Assembly (NCBI GenBank): GCA_013329295.1
Contig: DUKP01000187.1
Location: forward strand, 1 to 19,510
Length of the DNA stretch: 19,510 nucleotides
Direction of reading: 5' to 3'
DNA from: Candidatus Poseidoniaceae archaeon
GTDB lineage: Archaea > Thermoplasmatota > Poseidoniia > Poseidoniales > Poseidoniaceae
Under the pieces are notes generated by a model, which saw only the letters and a list, made by a program, of their open reading frames with translations, had not been told where the DNA came from and ran no database searches. This document shows, piece by piece, positions 7,808 to 14,782 of the stretch. A program made the translations under genes and the position numbers. Every line of letters starts with the position of its first letter. Position 1 is the stretch's first letter.

Positions 7808-9033
7808 TAACTAAATATCAATTTCATACCGGCTTTCAATGCTAATTTTCTAAATGCAGGGACTTTTCTAATTAGAGCCATGCCAAGTGGAACTGGTTTT
7901 TCGATATCTCCTACTTGATTGATTAATTGAATTATTTCAGGCTTTGCAAACTGCTCGAAATTTCTGTCTAGTTCATCATCTTCACAATCGCTAACTAGTA
8001 AATTCCTCAAAGATCTTGCACGATTTTGCTCCTTACGCATTTTTTCAAAGTGATTTTTAGCAATTGACTTAAGTTTATCTTCACTCAAATCATTAAGATT
8101 GATTGCAATAGATAACTTGTCGACAATGCCGTTGATTTGTTCAAAACCAGGTCCAATGCCTCCGCCAGTTGTAGGCTTAGCCATTCCAGCCGCATCACCA
8201 ATTAACAATACTCTATTTTTGTAGGCCTTTTTCACCATACCACTAGGTACCGGTCCACAATAGCGGGCTGTTTCTCTAACATCACTGAATCGTTCTTTCC
8301 AAAGTGGATGATTCAATAGATTATGATAGCATTCCTCTATACTTTTACCATCCAAACGGTCAGCGGTTGACCATAGTCCGATTCTACAACTATCATTTCC
8401 TGAAGGAATTACCCAAGCAAAAAACCCTGGTGCAATTTCTGAACCAGAATACATTTCTAACCAGCGCTTTCTATACTGATATCCTACAACTTCTGTCTGG
8501 AATCCAATCATGAGTTCTTTTGGACGCCCCATTTTGAAATATCTTCGTGTCCATGAATGGGCACCATCACATCCAATCAGTAATTTTGTTGAAATCTGTA
8601 TTTCATTTCCGTCTTTATTCACTGTGAGAATTACTCCATCAGACTTTGCATCTGCATTTACTGGTTTTGAATTCAACCATAATGTTGCACCTGAAGTCAT
8701 TGATTGTCTGACAACAGCTTCATCGAATAACTTTCTACAAACAACGTATGTCCTTACTGTTCCACCAGTTCCTACTGGTACTAATGTTCCCGATGGTCCA
8801 TGAATTAGTGCGCCATCAATCTCTTCCAAAATAGTATCATACAATCCAACCTGTTTCATGGCATTTGGAGTAACAAGTCCTGCACATTGAAATGGTCTGC
8901 CGATTTCATTGTGTTCTTCAAGTAGCAAAACACTATGGCCAAGTTTAGCAAGTATGTTAGCAGTATGACCTCCAACTGGTCCTGCACCAACGATAACAAC
9001 ATCCCAATCATGAGAAGTTATCAACTCGTCCAT
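7807..9033 (-). CDS. Geranylgeranyl reductase family FAD-dependent protein
   Basis: This 408-residue flavoprotein has an N-terminal Rossmann FAD-binding motif, VVIVGAGPVGG (residues about 12-22), and a following acidic residue in LLEEHNEIGRPFQCAGLV. The second FAD motif, VLLIGDAAGMAKPTTGGG, lies near residues 274-291. The GRPxxCAG and GDAAG...PTTGGGI signatures are typical of geranylgeranyl reductases. In archaea these saturate the isoprenoid chains of ether lipids (digeranylgeranylglycerophospholipid reductase) and act at the membrane; some relatives reduce quinone or chlorophyll side chains. The C-terminal region is shorter and more charged than in some homologues, so the exact substrate is open. 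It lies 56 bases downstream of the topoisomerase gene on the same strand and directly upstream of a membrane protein gene. Confidence 0.88.
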   Translation of the reverse strand: MDELITSHDWDVVIVGAGPVGGHTANILAKLGHSVLLLEEHNEIGRPFQCAGLVTPNAMKQVGLYDTILEEIDGALIHGPSGTLVPVGTGGTVRTYVVCRKLFDEAVVRQSMTSGATLWLNSKPVNADAKSDGVILTVNKDGNEIQISTKLLIGCDGAHSWTRRYFKMGRPKELMIGFQTEVVGYQYRKRWLEMYSGSEIAPGFFAWVIPSGNDSCRIGLWSTADRLDGKSIEECYHNLLNHPLWKERFSDVRETARYCGPVPSGMVKKAYKNRVLLIGDAAGMAKPTTGGGIGPGFEQINGIVDKLSIAINLNDLSEDKLKSIAKNHFEKMRKEQNRARSLRNLLVSDCEDDELDRNFEQFAKPEIIQLINQVGDIEKPVPLGMALIRKVPAFRKLALKAGMKLIFS

Positions 9034-9089
9034 GATACTCTCTCAGTCAAGTTTGGTTTTATTGTTATGTCGACAATTTACTATAATGT

Positions 9090-11843
9090 CTACTTTTTAG
9101 CAAATTTATAACCAACCGCTTGATTCTTTTTCAAGTACAAAATAGATGTAAATTTATTTCCAGTTTTCCTAGAAACAAAATCATCAAATGGACCAATTTG
9201 TCCTTTTTCAATCAACATCTTAGCTTCTTCTCGAGTAATTTCTCTTGAAGACATTTCTCGTGCGATTTGAATTTTACAATCAGAGCCATCATTTGCAGGT
9301 TGGTAAAAAGTTGGAGTTTCAATAATTTCTTCTTTAGTTTTTGGACAAATCGCCACAACACCTTCAACAACAGGGAATTGCTTAGCATCAGCAGCTGCTT
9401 TTCTTGGTGGGAATTCAAACTTGACTCGATCTCCATCAAGCTTCAAGAAAGCACTAAACGGTCTACCCTTCTTCGAGGTAAAATCTTCTAATAGAGCAGA
9501 TTTTCCTTCAAGCAATATTGATTTTGCTTCCTCTGGAGTAATTTTCCTCTTACACATTTCTTTAGATAACCCTCTAAATTTACATTCTTGATTATCACAT
9601 GCATACATTGTAGAATTTAGCCTAATTGTTCCTCTTGAACATGCTGGACATTCACATAATTCATCGTCATCTGATGAAGAAGTAGACTCTCCTCCACCAA
9701 CAAATTCTACACTACCATTTTCATTTATCTTGACACTGGCAACATATGGTTCTCCATTTCTATTAAAGAAACCATGTAAATCAGTTAACTCTTTTTCCTC
9801 TAACAAACGCTTTGCAGTATCATTGTCAAACCATCTTCCACTGGTATTCTTCCAAAATACAAAATCACAACTTGAACCCTTTCCTTCATTTTTGGGACAC
9901 AAATAAGAAAGTACTGTTTCAGTTAAATTTTCATCACATTTTAGACAGCATCCTATTGTTTCCATTTTCTTAAACAACTCATTTCTATCATGATTTTTGA
10001 TTCGAGTGATCATTTCTTCGGCCTTATCATAGATTACTTGCATATATTGTTCTCTTGAAAAATCTCCATTTTGAACAGAAGTCAATTTTGCTTCCATATC
10101 ACCGGTTAACTCAGGAGATGTAATCCATTCCACAGGTATTGCTCGTAATAATTCAATTAACTTAATTCCACCAGGGGTGGCTCTTAAACTACCTGAACGT
10201 GCTCTTTGAATGAAGTTTCTAGAAATTAATTTTTCAATTGTGTCAGCCCTTGTAGCAGGAGTCCCAAGCCCTTTACCTTTCATTGCTTCTGCTAATTCAT
10301 CGTCATCAATACTTCTTCCTGCATGTTCCATTAAGGACAGTAATTTTGCTTCTTTAAGTCGATTTGTTGGTTTTGTCATTTCTTCCTTGAATTGGTGTTT
10401 TAGTGCTTGTGTAATTGCCGGGTTTGTTTCTAATGAATTCCACTTTTCTGGAATAGTATTACTTTTTGGCTTTACTTCTCGCCATCCAGCCTCTTTAAGG
10501 ATTCTAACTTGCTTTTTGAAATCTTGATTATTTTTTGTACTAATTCTTGTTTGAACATCCCATATTGCTATTGGATGGAATGAAGCCAAAAATTGTCGAC
10601 AGATTAGATCATATAATTTTGCAGCATCTTGACTTAGGTTGGATTGTGGTAATTTTCCAGTCGGTATTATAGCGTAGTGGTCTGAAACTTTACTATCATT
10701 AAAATTACGTGAAACATTAGTTAATCCATTTTGCTTTAATCTTTCAGTATGCGGGTTGAGTTGGTCTTGAGCACCAAGTTGAGCAATAGTTTTGCTTATG
10801 GATTCAATCATATCTTCAGGCAAATATCTGGAATCAGTACGTGGATAGGTAGTTAATTTGTGTGTGTCATATAGTTCTTGAGCAACAGATAGAGTTCGCT
10901 TTGAAGTCCATGACCACATACTATTTGCCTCTCTTTGCAGGGTAGTAAGATCAAAATTTAGTGGAGGATTTTCTTTTGAGTCTCGATGTTCTTGCTTAGT
11001 TGAGAAATCTCCATCTGCATTTAACAAATCTTCGAGCATTTTCTTTTCCTTTTCATCAATGATACGATGAGCTTTAGTTAGAGGATTGTCTTTATCCTCC
11101 ACGTTGTCACGGCGTTCCCATCTGCCGGTCCATTCACAATTTTTTGATTTGAAATCAACCTCTAGTTCCCAGAATGGTTCAGCTTTATGACCTAAAATTT
11201 CTAATTCCTTATCGACAATCAATGCTAAGGTAGCAGTTTGAACTCTTCCAAGTGACATTGATGTGCCATCATTTCTACCAGTCCTCAAAAATGTAGATGC
11301 GATTCGAGAACCATTCATCCCGATAATCCAATCCGCCTCTGCTCTACTTACTGCAGCATCTCTTAGGCGAGAATAAGTGTTTGAATCCAACCTGTCATTA
11401 TAAGCCTTCATTATGGAATCTGGAGTCATAGATTGCAACCACATTCTACTCATTGGTACTTTTGACTTTGAAAATTCTACAATTCTTCGAAAGATTAACT
11501 CTCCTTCTCTAGCAGCATCACAAGCATTTACAATTTCAGTGCAATTTTTGGCTGAAATAAGTTTCTTAATAGCGGTTAATTGTTTTCGATTATTGCCTCT
11601 ACCACTACTTGGCTTAAGTTCAAATTTCTCAGGAATAAAAGGTAGCATATCGATACTTTTTCGCCAATCTTTCAATCTATCGTCATATTCCTCTGGCATT
11701 TTTAACTCCAAAAGGTGCCCTACTGCCCATGTTATTACAAGGTCATCTGACTCCCAATGAGTGTCAGTTTTTTTGGTTACACCAAGGACTTTGGCAATGT
11801 CTTGTGCAACACTCGGTTTTTCAGCGATAACGACAATTGCCAT
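9090..11843 (-). CDS. topB: DNA topoisomerase type IA, TopB-like with C-terminal repeats
   Basis: This 917-residue protein relaxes or decatenates DNA by cutting one strand through a 5'-phosphotyrosine. The Toprim domain begins at residue 1, with E8 in IAEKPS and an acidic cluster CDAAREGE (D109, E113). The nucleophile is Y333 in TTYPRTDSRYLP, and the active-site domain continues to about residue 615. The C-terminal third holds two cysteine clusters (C632/633/636/649/659 and C730/732/735/749/754), likely zinc ribbons. It also holds three repeats resembling the C-terminal repeat of bacterial topoisomerases (about 672-716, 765-812 and 868-915), each running from a xxAKxLxE helix to a FxxR/K-K/NG strand. 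CDAAREGELIFR and these repeats resemble bacterial TopB more than archaeal TopA or reverse gyrase, suggesting ancient transfer. A strong Shine-Dalgarno site precedes the ATG. Confidence 0.93.
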   Translation of the reverse strand: MAIVVIAEKPSVAQDIAKVLGVTKKTDTHWESDDLVITWAVGHLLELKMPEEYDDRLKDWRKSIDMLPFIPEKFELKPSSGRGNNRKQLTAIKKLISAKNCTEIVNACDAAREGELIFRRIVEFSKSKVPMSRMWLQSMTPDSIMKAYNDRLDSNTYSRLRDAAVSRAEADWIIGMNGSRIASTFLRTGRNDGTSMSLGRVQTATLALIVDKELEILGHKAEPFWELEVDFKSKNCEWTGRWERRDNVEDKDNPLTKAHRIIDEKEKKMLEDLLNADGDFSTKQEHRDSKENPPLNFDLTTLQREANSMWSWTSKRTLSVAQELYDTHKLTTYPRTDSRYLPEDMIESISKTIAQLGAQDQLNPHTERLKQNGLTNVSRNFNDSKVSDHYAIIPTGKLPQSNLSQDAAKLYDLICRQFLASFHPIAIWDVQTRISTKNNQDFKKQVRILKEAGWREVKPKSNTIPEKWNSLETNPAITQALKHQFKEEMTKPTNRLKEAKLLSLMEHAGRSIDDDELAEAMKGKGLGTPATRADTIEKLISRNFIQRARSGSLRATPGGIKLIELLRAIPVEWITSPELTGDMEAKLTSVQNGDFSREQYMQVIYDKAEEMITRIKNHDRNELFKKMETIGCCLKCDENLTETVLSYLCPKNEGKGSSCDFVFWKNTSGRWFDNDTAKRLLEEKELTDLHGFFNRNGEPYVASVKINENGSVEFVGGGESTSSSDDDELCECPACSRGTIRLNSTMYACDNQECKFRGLSKEMCKRKITPEEAKSILLEGKSALLEDFTSKKGRPFSAFLKLDGDRVKFEFPPRKAAADAKQFPVVEGVVAICPKTKEEIIETPTFYQPANDGSDCKIQIAREMSSREITREEAKMLIEKGQIGPFDDFVSRKTGNKFTSILYLKKNQAVGYKFAKK

Positions 11844-11846
11844 GAT

Positions 11847-11858
11847 TTACCTCCCACC
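11847..11858 (-). promoter_or_regulatory. Strong Shine-Dalgarno site of the topoisomerase gene
   Basis: The minus strand reads GGTGGGAGGTAA three bases before the ATG at 11843. The core GGGAGGT is about six bases from the start and is among the best ribosome-binding sites in the window. Confidence 0.6.
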
Positions 11859-11888
11859 GGCGGCGATACTTGAACCCTCTCCATGGAC

Positions 11889-11897
11889 AAATATTTA
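11889..11897 (-). promoter_or_regulatory. Candidate TATA box for the topoisomerase gene
   Basis: The minus strand reads TAAATATTT, centred near 11893. Archaeal transcription usually starts about 25 bases downstream, here near 11867. That gives a leader of about 24 bases, just enough to include the Shine-Dalgarno site. The palindrome at 11898-11917 abuts its upstream edge. Confidence 0.4.
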
Positions 11898-11917
11898 CTA
11901 GATACTATAGTATCTAG
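11898..11917. promoter_or_regulatory. Perfect 20-bp palindrome, possible operator
   Basis: CTAGATACTATAGTATCTAG equals its own reverse complement over all 20 bases. It lies between the stop of the 143-residue gene (11939) and the start of the topoisomerase gene (11843), directly upstream of the candidate TATA box on the minus strand. That is where an archaeal regulator or activator would bind. As RNA it could fold into an 8-bp hairpin, but no T-run follows on either strand, so a terminator is less likely. Confidence 0.5.
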
Positions 11918-11938
11918 AGAAAATTCAGCATGTAAAAG

Positions 11939-12370
11939 TTAGAGATTTTTTTTGCGAGAAATTCTAAATTCTATCTCATTCCAACGACCCTCTTGAACTG
12001 AATCTACACAGCCATTGCATCCTGGATAACCAGCATCTAATAATTGTAAGCATGATTCAATCAAAGCTTCAAATCCTTCACTAACATCCATTTCTATCCA
12101 GCAAATATCTTCTTCAGGCCTCTCCTTTCCAAGGTATATGATTGGTAATGGATTTTCTTCAGATGTATGGTAAATCCAAATATCTTCATTGTCAACACGG
12201 TCATGAATTGGAAAAGTAGTTCTTTGAGGTATTTTTTCAGATATATGGTCTGATAATTTTCTGATCTGTTCTAAGTATTTTATATCAGATTTAATCGTAA
12301 TTTGTTCCAATCTAACCATTCTTCGAGCAGATTCTCTGACTACAGGCCACAAGGGGTGAATCATCTGCAT
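11939..12370 (-). CDS. Hypothetical 143-residue protein
   Basis: I do not recognise this protein. It is soluble, without signal peptide or membrane helix. The N-terminal part (about 1-50) is basic and likely helical; the middle contains an IWIYHTSEE...PIIYLGKERPEED stretch. The C-terminal part has an acidic amphipathic helix and a CNGC pair (CxxC, residues 121-124) in YPGCNGCVDS, which could bind metal or act in redox chemistry. Two start codons lie six bases apart (12370 and 12364). It is divergent from pyrD with a 53-base gap and upstream of the topoisomerase gene, from which it is separated by a palindrome and a likely promoter. Codon content resembles its neighbours. It is probably a real, lineage-restricted gene, with no function assigned. 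Confidence 0.6.
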   Translation of the reverse strand: MQMIHPLWPVVRESARRMVRLEQITIKSDIKYLEQIRKLSDHISEKIPQRTTFPIHDRVDNEDIWIYHTSEENPLPIIYLGKERPEEDICWIEMDVSEGFEALIESCLQLLDAGYPGCNGCVDSVQEGRWNEIEFRISRKKNL

Positions 12371-12371
12371 A

Positions 12372-12382
12372 ATTGGGCCAAT
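12372..12382. promoter_or_regulatory. Short inverted repeat in divergent intergenic region
   Basis: ATTGG-G-CCAAT has 5-bp arms with one central base. It sits immediately beside the start of the 143-residue gene, within the 53-base gap to pyrD. It is short enough to be chance; an operator role is only possible. Confidence 0.2.
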
Positions 12383-12423
12383 GAGGGGTAAGTCTTGAAT
12401 GATGCCGTCGCTGAGAAGTAATC

Positions 12424-13548
12424 ATGGGGCTGATGTATCGAATCTTTATCCGGCCCACGCTAGTCTTTCAAGATTCAGAAAAAGCCCATTTAAGATCTGT
12501 CAAAATGCTTAGATTTCTGTCGAACAATAGAATGACAAAATTTTTCCTCTCAACTATTTACAAACCAAATAAAAAATTGTCTATATCTCTGTTTGGATCT
12601 AATTTTATTCATCCATTTGGCCTAGCAGCTGGGATGGATAAAAAAGGTGAAGCAATAAATGGATGGGAGTCTATTGGCCTATCATTTGCAGAAATTGGGG
12701 GAGTAACTATGCTTGAACAACTTGGTAATCCTAAACCTAGAATGTTTAGGTCATCTAAACACAAAGCATTAGTTAATCGAATGGGCTTCAATAATCCTGG
12801 CTCGGAAAAAATGCAACATTCACTTGAGAAGCATTACAATAAGTTTGGCAAACCAGGAATTCCTATATGGATTAACTTAGGTAAATCGAAACTAACTGAT
12901 AATTCGGATGCACATATTGATTATTCAACAACTTTAGAAAGACTTTGGGATTATGGAGATGTTTTTGTAATCAATGTGTCATCACCTAATACTCCTAATT
13001 TAAGAGATTTACAAGACGAAGAAGAATTAAGAAAAATTATCATGGCTTGTATGAATGTTAACAATACCCAAGCGAAAAATCGTAAACTTGAGCCTAAACG
13101 AATCTTAGTAAAAATAGCTCCAGATATGACTTTGGAACAATTGGAGCAAATTGTTAATGTTGCAGTAGAAACTGGTTGTTCTGGAATAGTTGCCACTAAT
13201 ACTACTATTTCTCGACCTTCTGAACTTAGTAATGATGCGGCATTACAAGAGCAGGGTGGTTTGAGCGGAAAGCCAGTAAAAGAACAATCTACAGAATTCA
13301 TAAAACACATCTATAAATTTACTAATGGCTCATTACCAATTATTGGTGTTGGTGGTATAATGAGTGCTGATGATGCATGGGAGAAGATAATAGCAGGAGC
13401 AAGCTTAATTCAAGCATACAGTGGTTTTGTTTTTCATGGACCCGGTTTGACTAAGGATGTTGTTCGAGGTCTTAACAGAAAATTGAAACAACATAACCTG
13501 TCCAAAATAGAAGATGCAATCGGCCTAATGCATAAGGAGAGTGATTGA
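12424..13548 (+). CDS. pyrD: Dihydroorotate dehydrogenase, quinone-dependent (class 2)
   Basis: This 374-residue FMN enzyme oxidises dihydroorotate to orotate, the fourth step of pyrimidine synthesis. The N-terminal extension (YRIFIRPTLVFQDSEKAH, residues about 5-22) is the short amphipathic region class 2 enzymes use to dock on the membrane and reach quinone. The barrel contains FGLAAGMDKKGEAINGW, RMGFNNPG (about 119-126), INVSSPNTPNLR with the class 2 catalytic serine (186-187), VATNTT and the phosphate-binding GVGGI and GASLIQAYSGF. Class 1 enzymes would have cysteine at that position and lack the extension. An alternative start is the ATG at 12433. Use of a quinone fits an MqnC-like menaquinone gene in the same window. 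The ccmE-like gene starts immediately after its stop, implying one transcript. The assignment is firm. Confidence 0.95.
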   Translation: MGLMYRIFIRPTLVFQDSEKAHLRSVKMLRFLSNNRMTKFFLSTIYKPNKKLSISLFGSNFIHPFGLAAGMDKKGEAINGWESIGLSFAEIGGVTMLEQLGNPKPRMFRSSKHKALVNRMGFNNPGSEKMQHSLEKHYNKFGKPGIPIWINLGKSKLTDNSDAHIDYSTTLERLWDYGDVFVINVSSPNTPNLRDLQDEEELRKIIMACMNVNNTQAKNRKLEPKRILVKIAPDMTLEQLEQIVNVAVETGCSGIVATNTTISRPSELSNDAALQEQGGLSGKPVKEQSTEFIKHIYKFTNGSLPIIGVGGIMSADDAWEKIIAGASLIQAYSGFVFHGPGLTKDVVRGLNRKLKQHNLSKIEDAIGLMHKESD

Positions 13549-13926
13549 ATGTTCACTCGTAGAACAAGACTACTAATCACTGGCGGGTTGCTGACTCTTA
13601 TCATTCTTGGAGCAGTTATTTTGCAATCACCCGAACCTACTAGAACAGTAGATGAAATCATGGAGAGTCCAAATGGATATGTTGGTGAAGATATTGCCAT
13701 AAGAGGCGAAGTTAAAGATGGCACCATTAATAATTCTACAATGACATTTATTTTGCATGGTTCAGATTATGAAATATTAGTTGATTTTGTTGATGCTTCT
13801 GTATCTAATGGTCTTGATGATAACAGGACAGTATATGCTAAAGGCGTACTGAAATTTATTGATTCCAAATATGTATTTGAGGCTGAAATAATCAAAACTT
13901 CGTGCCCTTCCAAGTATGAAGAATAA
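13549..13926 (+). CDS. ccmE: CcmE-like cytochrome c haem chaperone, CxxxY type
   Basis: This 125-residue protein has an N-terminal membrane anchor (residues about 8-25) followed by a small beta-barrel of the OB-fold type. Its pattern (TVDEI...GYVGEDIAIRGEVKDGTI...TFILHGSDYEILVDF...VYAKGVLK...YVFEAEIIKTSCPSKYEE) matches CcmE. CcmE carries haem outside the membrane and passes it to apocytochrome c. Classical CcmE binds haem covalently through the histidine of HxxxY; here the position is C119 with Y123 (CPSKY). This is the CxxxY variant known from archaea and some sulfate reducers. The protein ends two residues after the tyrosine, so the long C-terminal tail of bacterial CcmE is missing. The ATG directly follows the pyrD stop, with GGAGAGTGAT upstream. 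No other ccm gene is visible here. Confidence 0.83.
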   Translation: MFTRRTRLLITGGLLTLIILGAVILQSPEPTRTVDEIMESPNGYVGEDIAIRGEVKDGTINNSTMTFILHGSDYEILVDFVDASVSNGLDDNRTVYAKGVLKFIDSKYVFEAEIIKTSCPSKYEE

Positions 13927-13944
13927 ATTTGTCTCACCGTTCTG

Positions 13945-13952
13945 TTAAAATA
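13945..13952 (+). promoter_or_regulatory. Candidate TATA box of the SRP RNA gene
   Basis: TTAAAATA is centred near 13948, which would place a start near 13972-13975. It is the best TATA-like sequence in the short gap between ccmE and the SRP RNA. Because the 5' helix of the RNA seems to begin a few bases earlier, the exact start is uncertain. Confidence 0.4.
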
Positions 13953-13962
13953 CCAATCAATC

Positions 13963-14265
13963 GACGGGATGGCGGGATAGGTGGGGAGCTAGGCGTACCC
14001 TGTACCACAAATCGTCTTCATGGTGGACTGAACGCCTTGGAGCGGCGAGAGCGGCTTTATGGTTCCTACATGCGGACGTTGATGTCTCGCCCCTACATGA
14101 CTCGGGTGTCATGAACCGTCTCCGGAAGGAAACGGGAAATGAATAACTGGGGAATCAGGTCAGGCCGGGAACGGAGCAGCCCTACTTAGGGCCATGAGTG
14201 CTGTGGGGTAGCGGGATGGAGAAAGTGTGTGGATTTGGCCATAAAGTACGAGCGTCCATCCTTGG
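13963..14265 (+). ncRNA. ffs: Signal recognition particle RNA (archaeal 7S), ends approximate
   Basis: This non-coding, GC-richer stretch holds the SRP54-binding helix 8 signature GTCAGGCCGGGAACGGAGCA at 14159-14178: a GGAA-type tetraloop flanked by the asymmetric loop. The 5' Alu part carries GGAGCTAGGCGTACCCTGTA (13985-14004), like other archaeal 7S RNAs. Long-range pairing supports a rod shape. CTTTATGG (14055-14062) is the exact complement of CCATAAAG (14239-14246). CGCCCCTACA (14088-14097) pairs with TGTGGGGTAGCG (14202-14213), with a small bulge. GGATGG (13967-13972) can close helix 1 with CCATCC (14256-14261). The RNA scaffolds SRP19 and SRP54 for co-translational secretion, relevant to the exported proteins here. 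Both ends are estimates. Confidence 0.9.
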
Positions 14266-14273
14266 AATTCCCA

Positions 14274-14768
14274 CTATATATCAAAAATAACATTGCCTAC
14301 CCATGCAGGACCAATTAATTCAGGAATAGAATCATCATCAGATCTATATGATTCTCCATCAGATAATTCAGTAATCATTAATTCATGTGATGTTACTGCT
14401 TTGATTTCTAAATTCCTATTGACGCTATCAGAATCTATCCACGATACTTGAACTTCACAAGTCAATCTTCCTTCTAATTCTTTTATCATACATTGAGCAT
14501 CAACAAGAAATTTGTTTTCTACTTCCAATTTATACAGCACTTCCTCAAGCCAAACCAAAATTAGTGATTCATAATCATTTGTAGATGAATTAACTTCAAC
14601 ATTCCATTGAGCAGTATGCCTTGTAAATGTGTGCAATATTTTTGCCTGTTCTTCTGGAATTAGTAAATTCAACATTCCGAGAGATATTTCTTTGAACAAA
14701 TTGGGAAGTGAATTTGAGAATCCACATATTCCAATATCAGCCTTAGTCTCTAGAGTCCAAAAACTCAT
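14274..14768 (-). CDS. Archease (RtcB tRNA ligase cofactor)
   Basis: This 164-residue protein fits the archease family, which stimulates guanylylation and turnover of the RNA ligase RtcB during tRNA splicing. Visible family features are TLETKADIGICGF at the N-terminus (the HTADIGI motif, with K9 replacing the histidine and D11 kept), ESLILVWLEEVLYKLE (about 67-82), EIKAVTSHELMI (K123, H128) and the terminal VIFDI (D163), a usual metal ligand. An insertion around 134-152 (acidic and serine-rich) makes it longer than the usual 140 or so residues. I chose the start at 14768 because GAGATGAT, overlapping the kinase stop, sits six bases upstream. The in-frame ATG at 14819 would overlap the kinase by 44 bases. 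It is the last gene of a minus-strand operon; rtcB is not in the window. Confidence 0.82.
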   Translation of the reverse strand: MSFWTLETKADIGICGFSNSLPNLFKEISLGMLNLLIPEEQAKILHTFTRHTAQWNVEVNSSTNDYESLILVWLEEVLYKLEVENKFLVDAQCMIKELEGRLTCEVQVSWIDSDSVNRNLEIKAVTSHELMITELSDGESYRSDDDSIPELIGPAWVGNVIFDI

Positions 14769-14774
14769 AATGAT

Positions 14775-14782
14775 ATCATCTC
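14775..14782 (-). promoter_or_regulatory. Shine-Dalgarno-like site of archease
   Basis: The minus strand reads GAGATGAT, overlapping the stop codon of the kinase gene (14776-14778) and ending six bases before the ATG at 14768. It supports the shorter archease start and coupling to the kinase gene. Confidence 0.45.

Noticed and set aside
9069..9076. TGTCGACA palindrome between the topoisomerase and reductase genes
   Set aside because: It is only 8 bp with no extended symmetry, within what chance would give.
10210..10527. A plus-strand reading frame inside the topoisomerase gene
   Set aside because: It is a shadow of a clearly conserved topoisomerase sequence on the other strand.
11898..11917. 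Transcription terminator as the role of the 20-bp palindrome
   Set aside because: No T-run follows on either strand, and archaeal terminators are mainly T-rich without needing hairpins. The position next to a TATA box favours an operator.
12384..12420. A C/D-box-like guide RNA (ATGATG followed by CTGA) in the pyrD upstream gap
   Set aside because: The C box is imperfect, there is only one possible D box and no room for C' and D' boxes.
13929..14114. A 61-codon plus-strand reading frame after ccmE
   Set aside because: It lies in the SRP RNA region, has no family-like sequence, and the bases are explained by RNA pairing.
13963..14265. RNase P RNA as the identity of the structured RNA
   Set aside because: The conserved RNase P core sequences are not seen, while the SRP helix 8 signature and the long rod pairing are.
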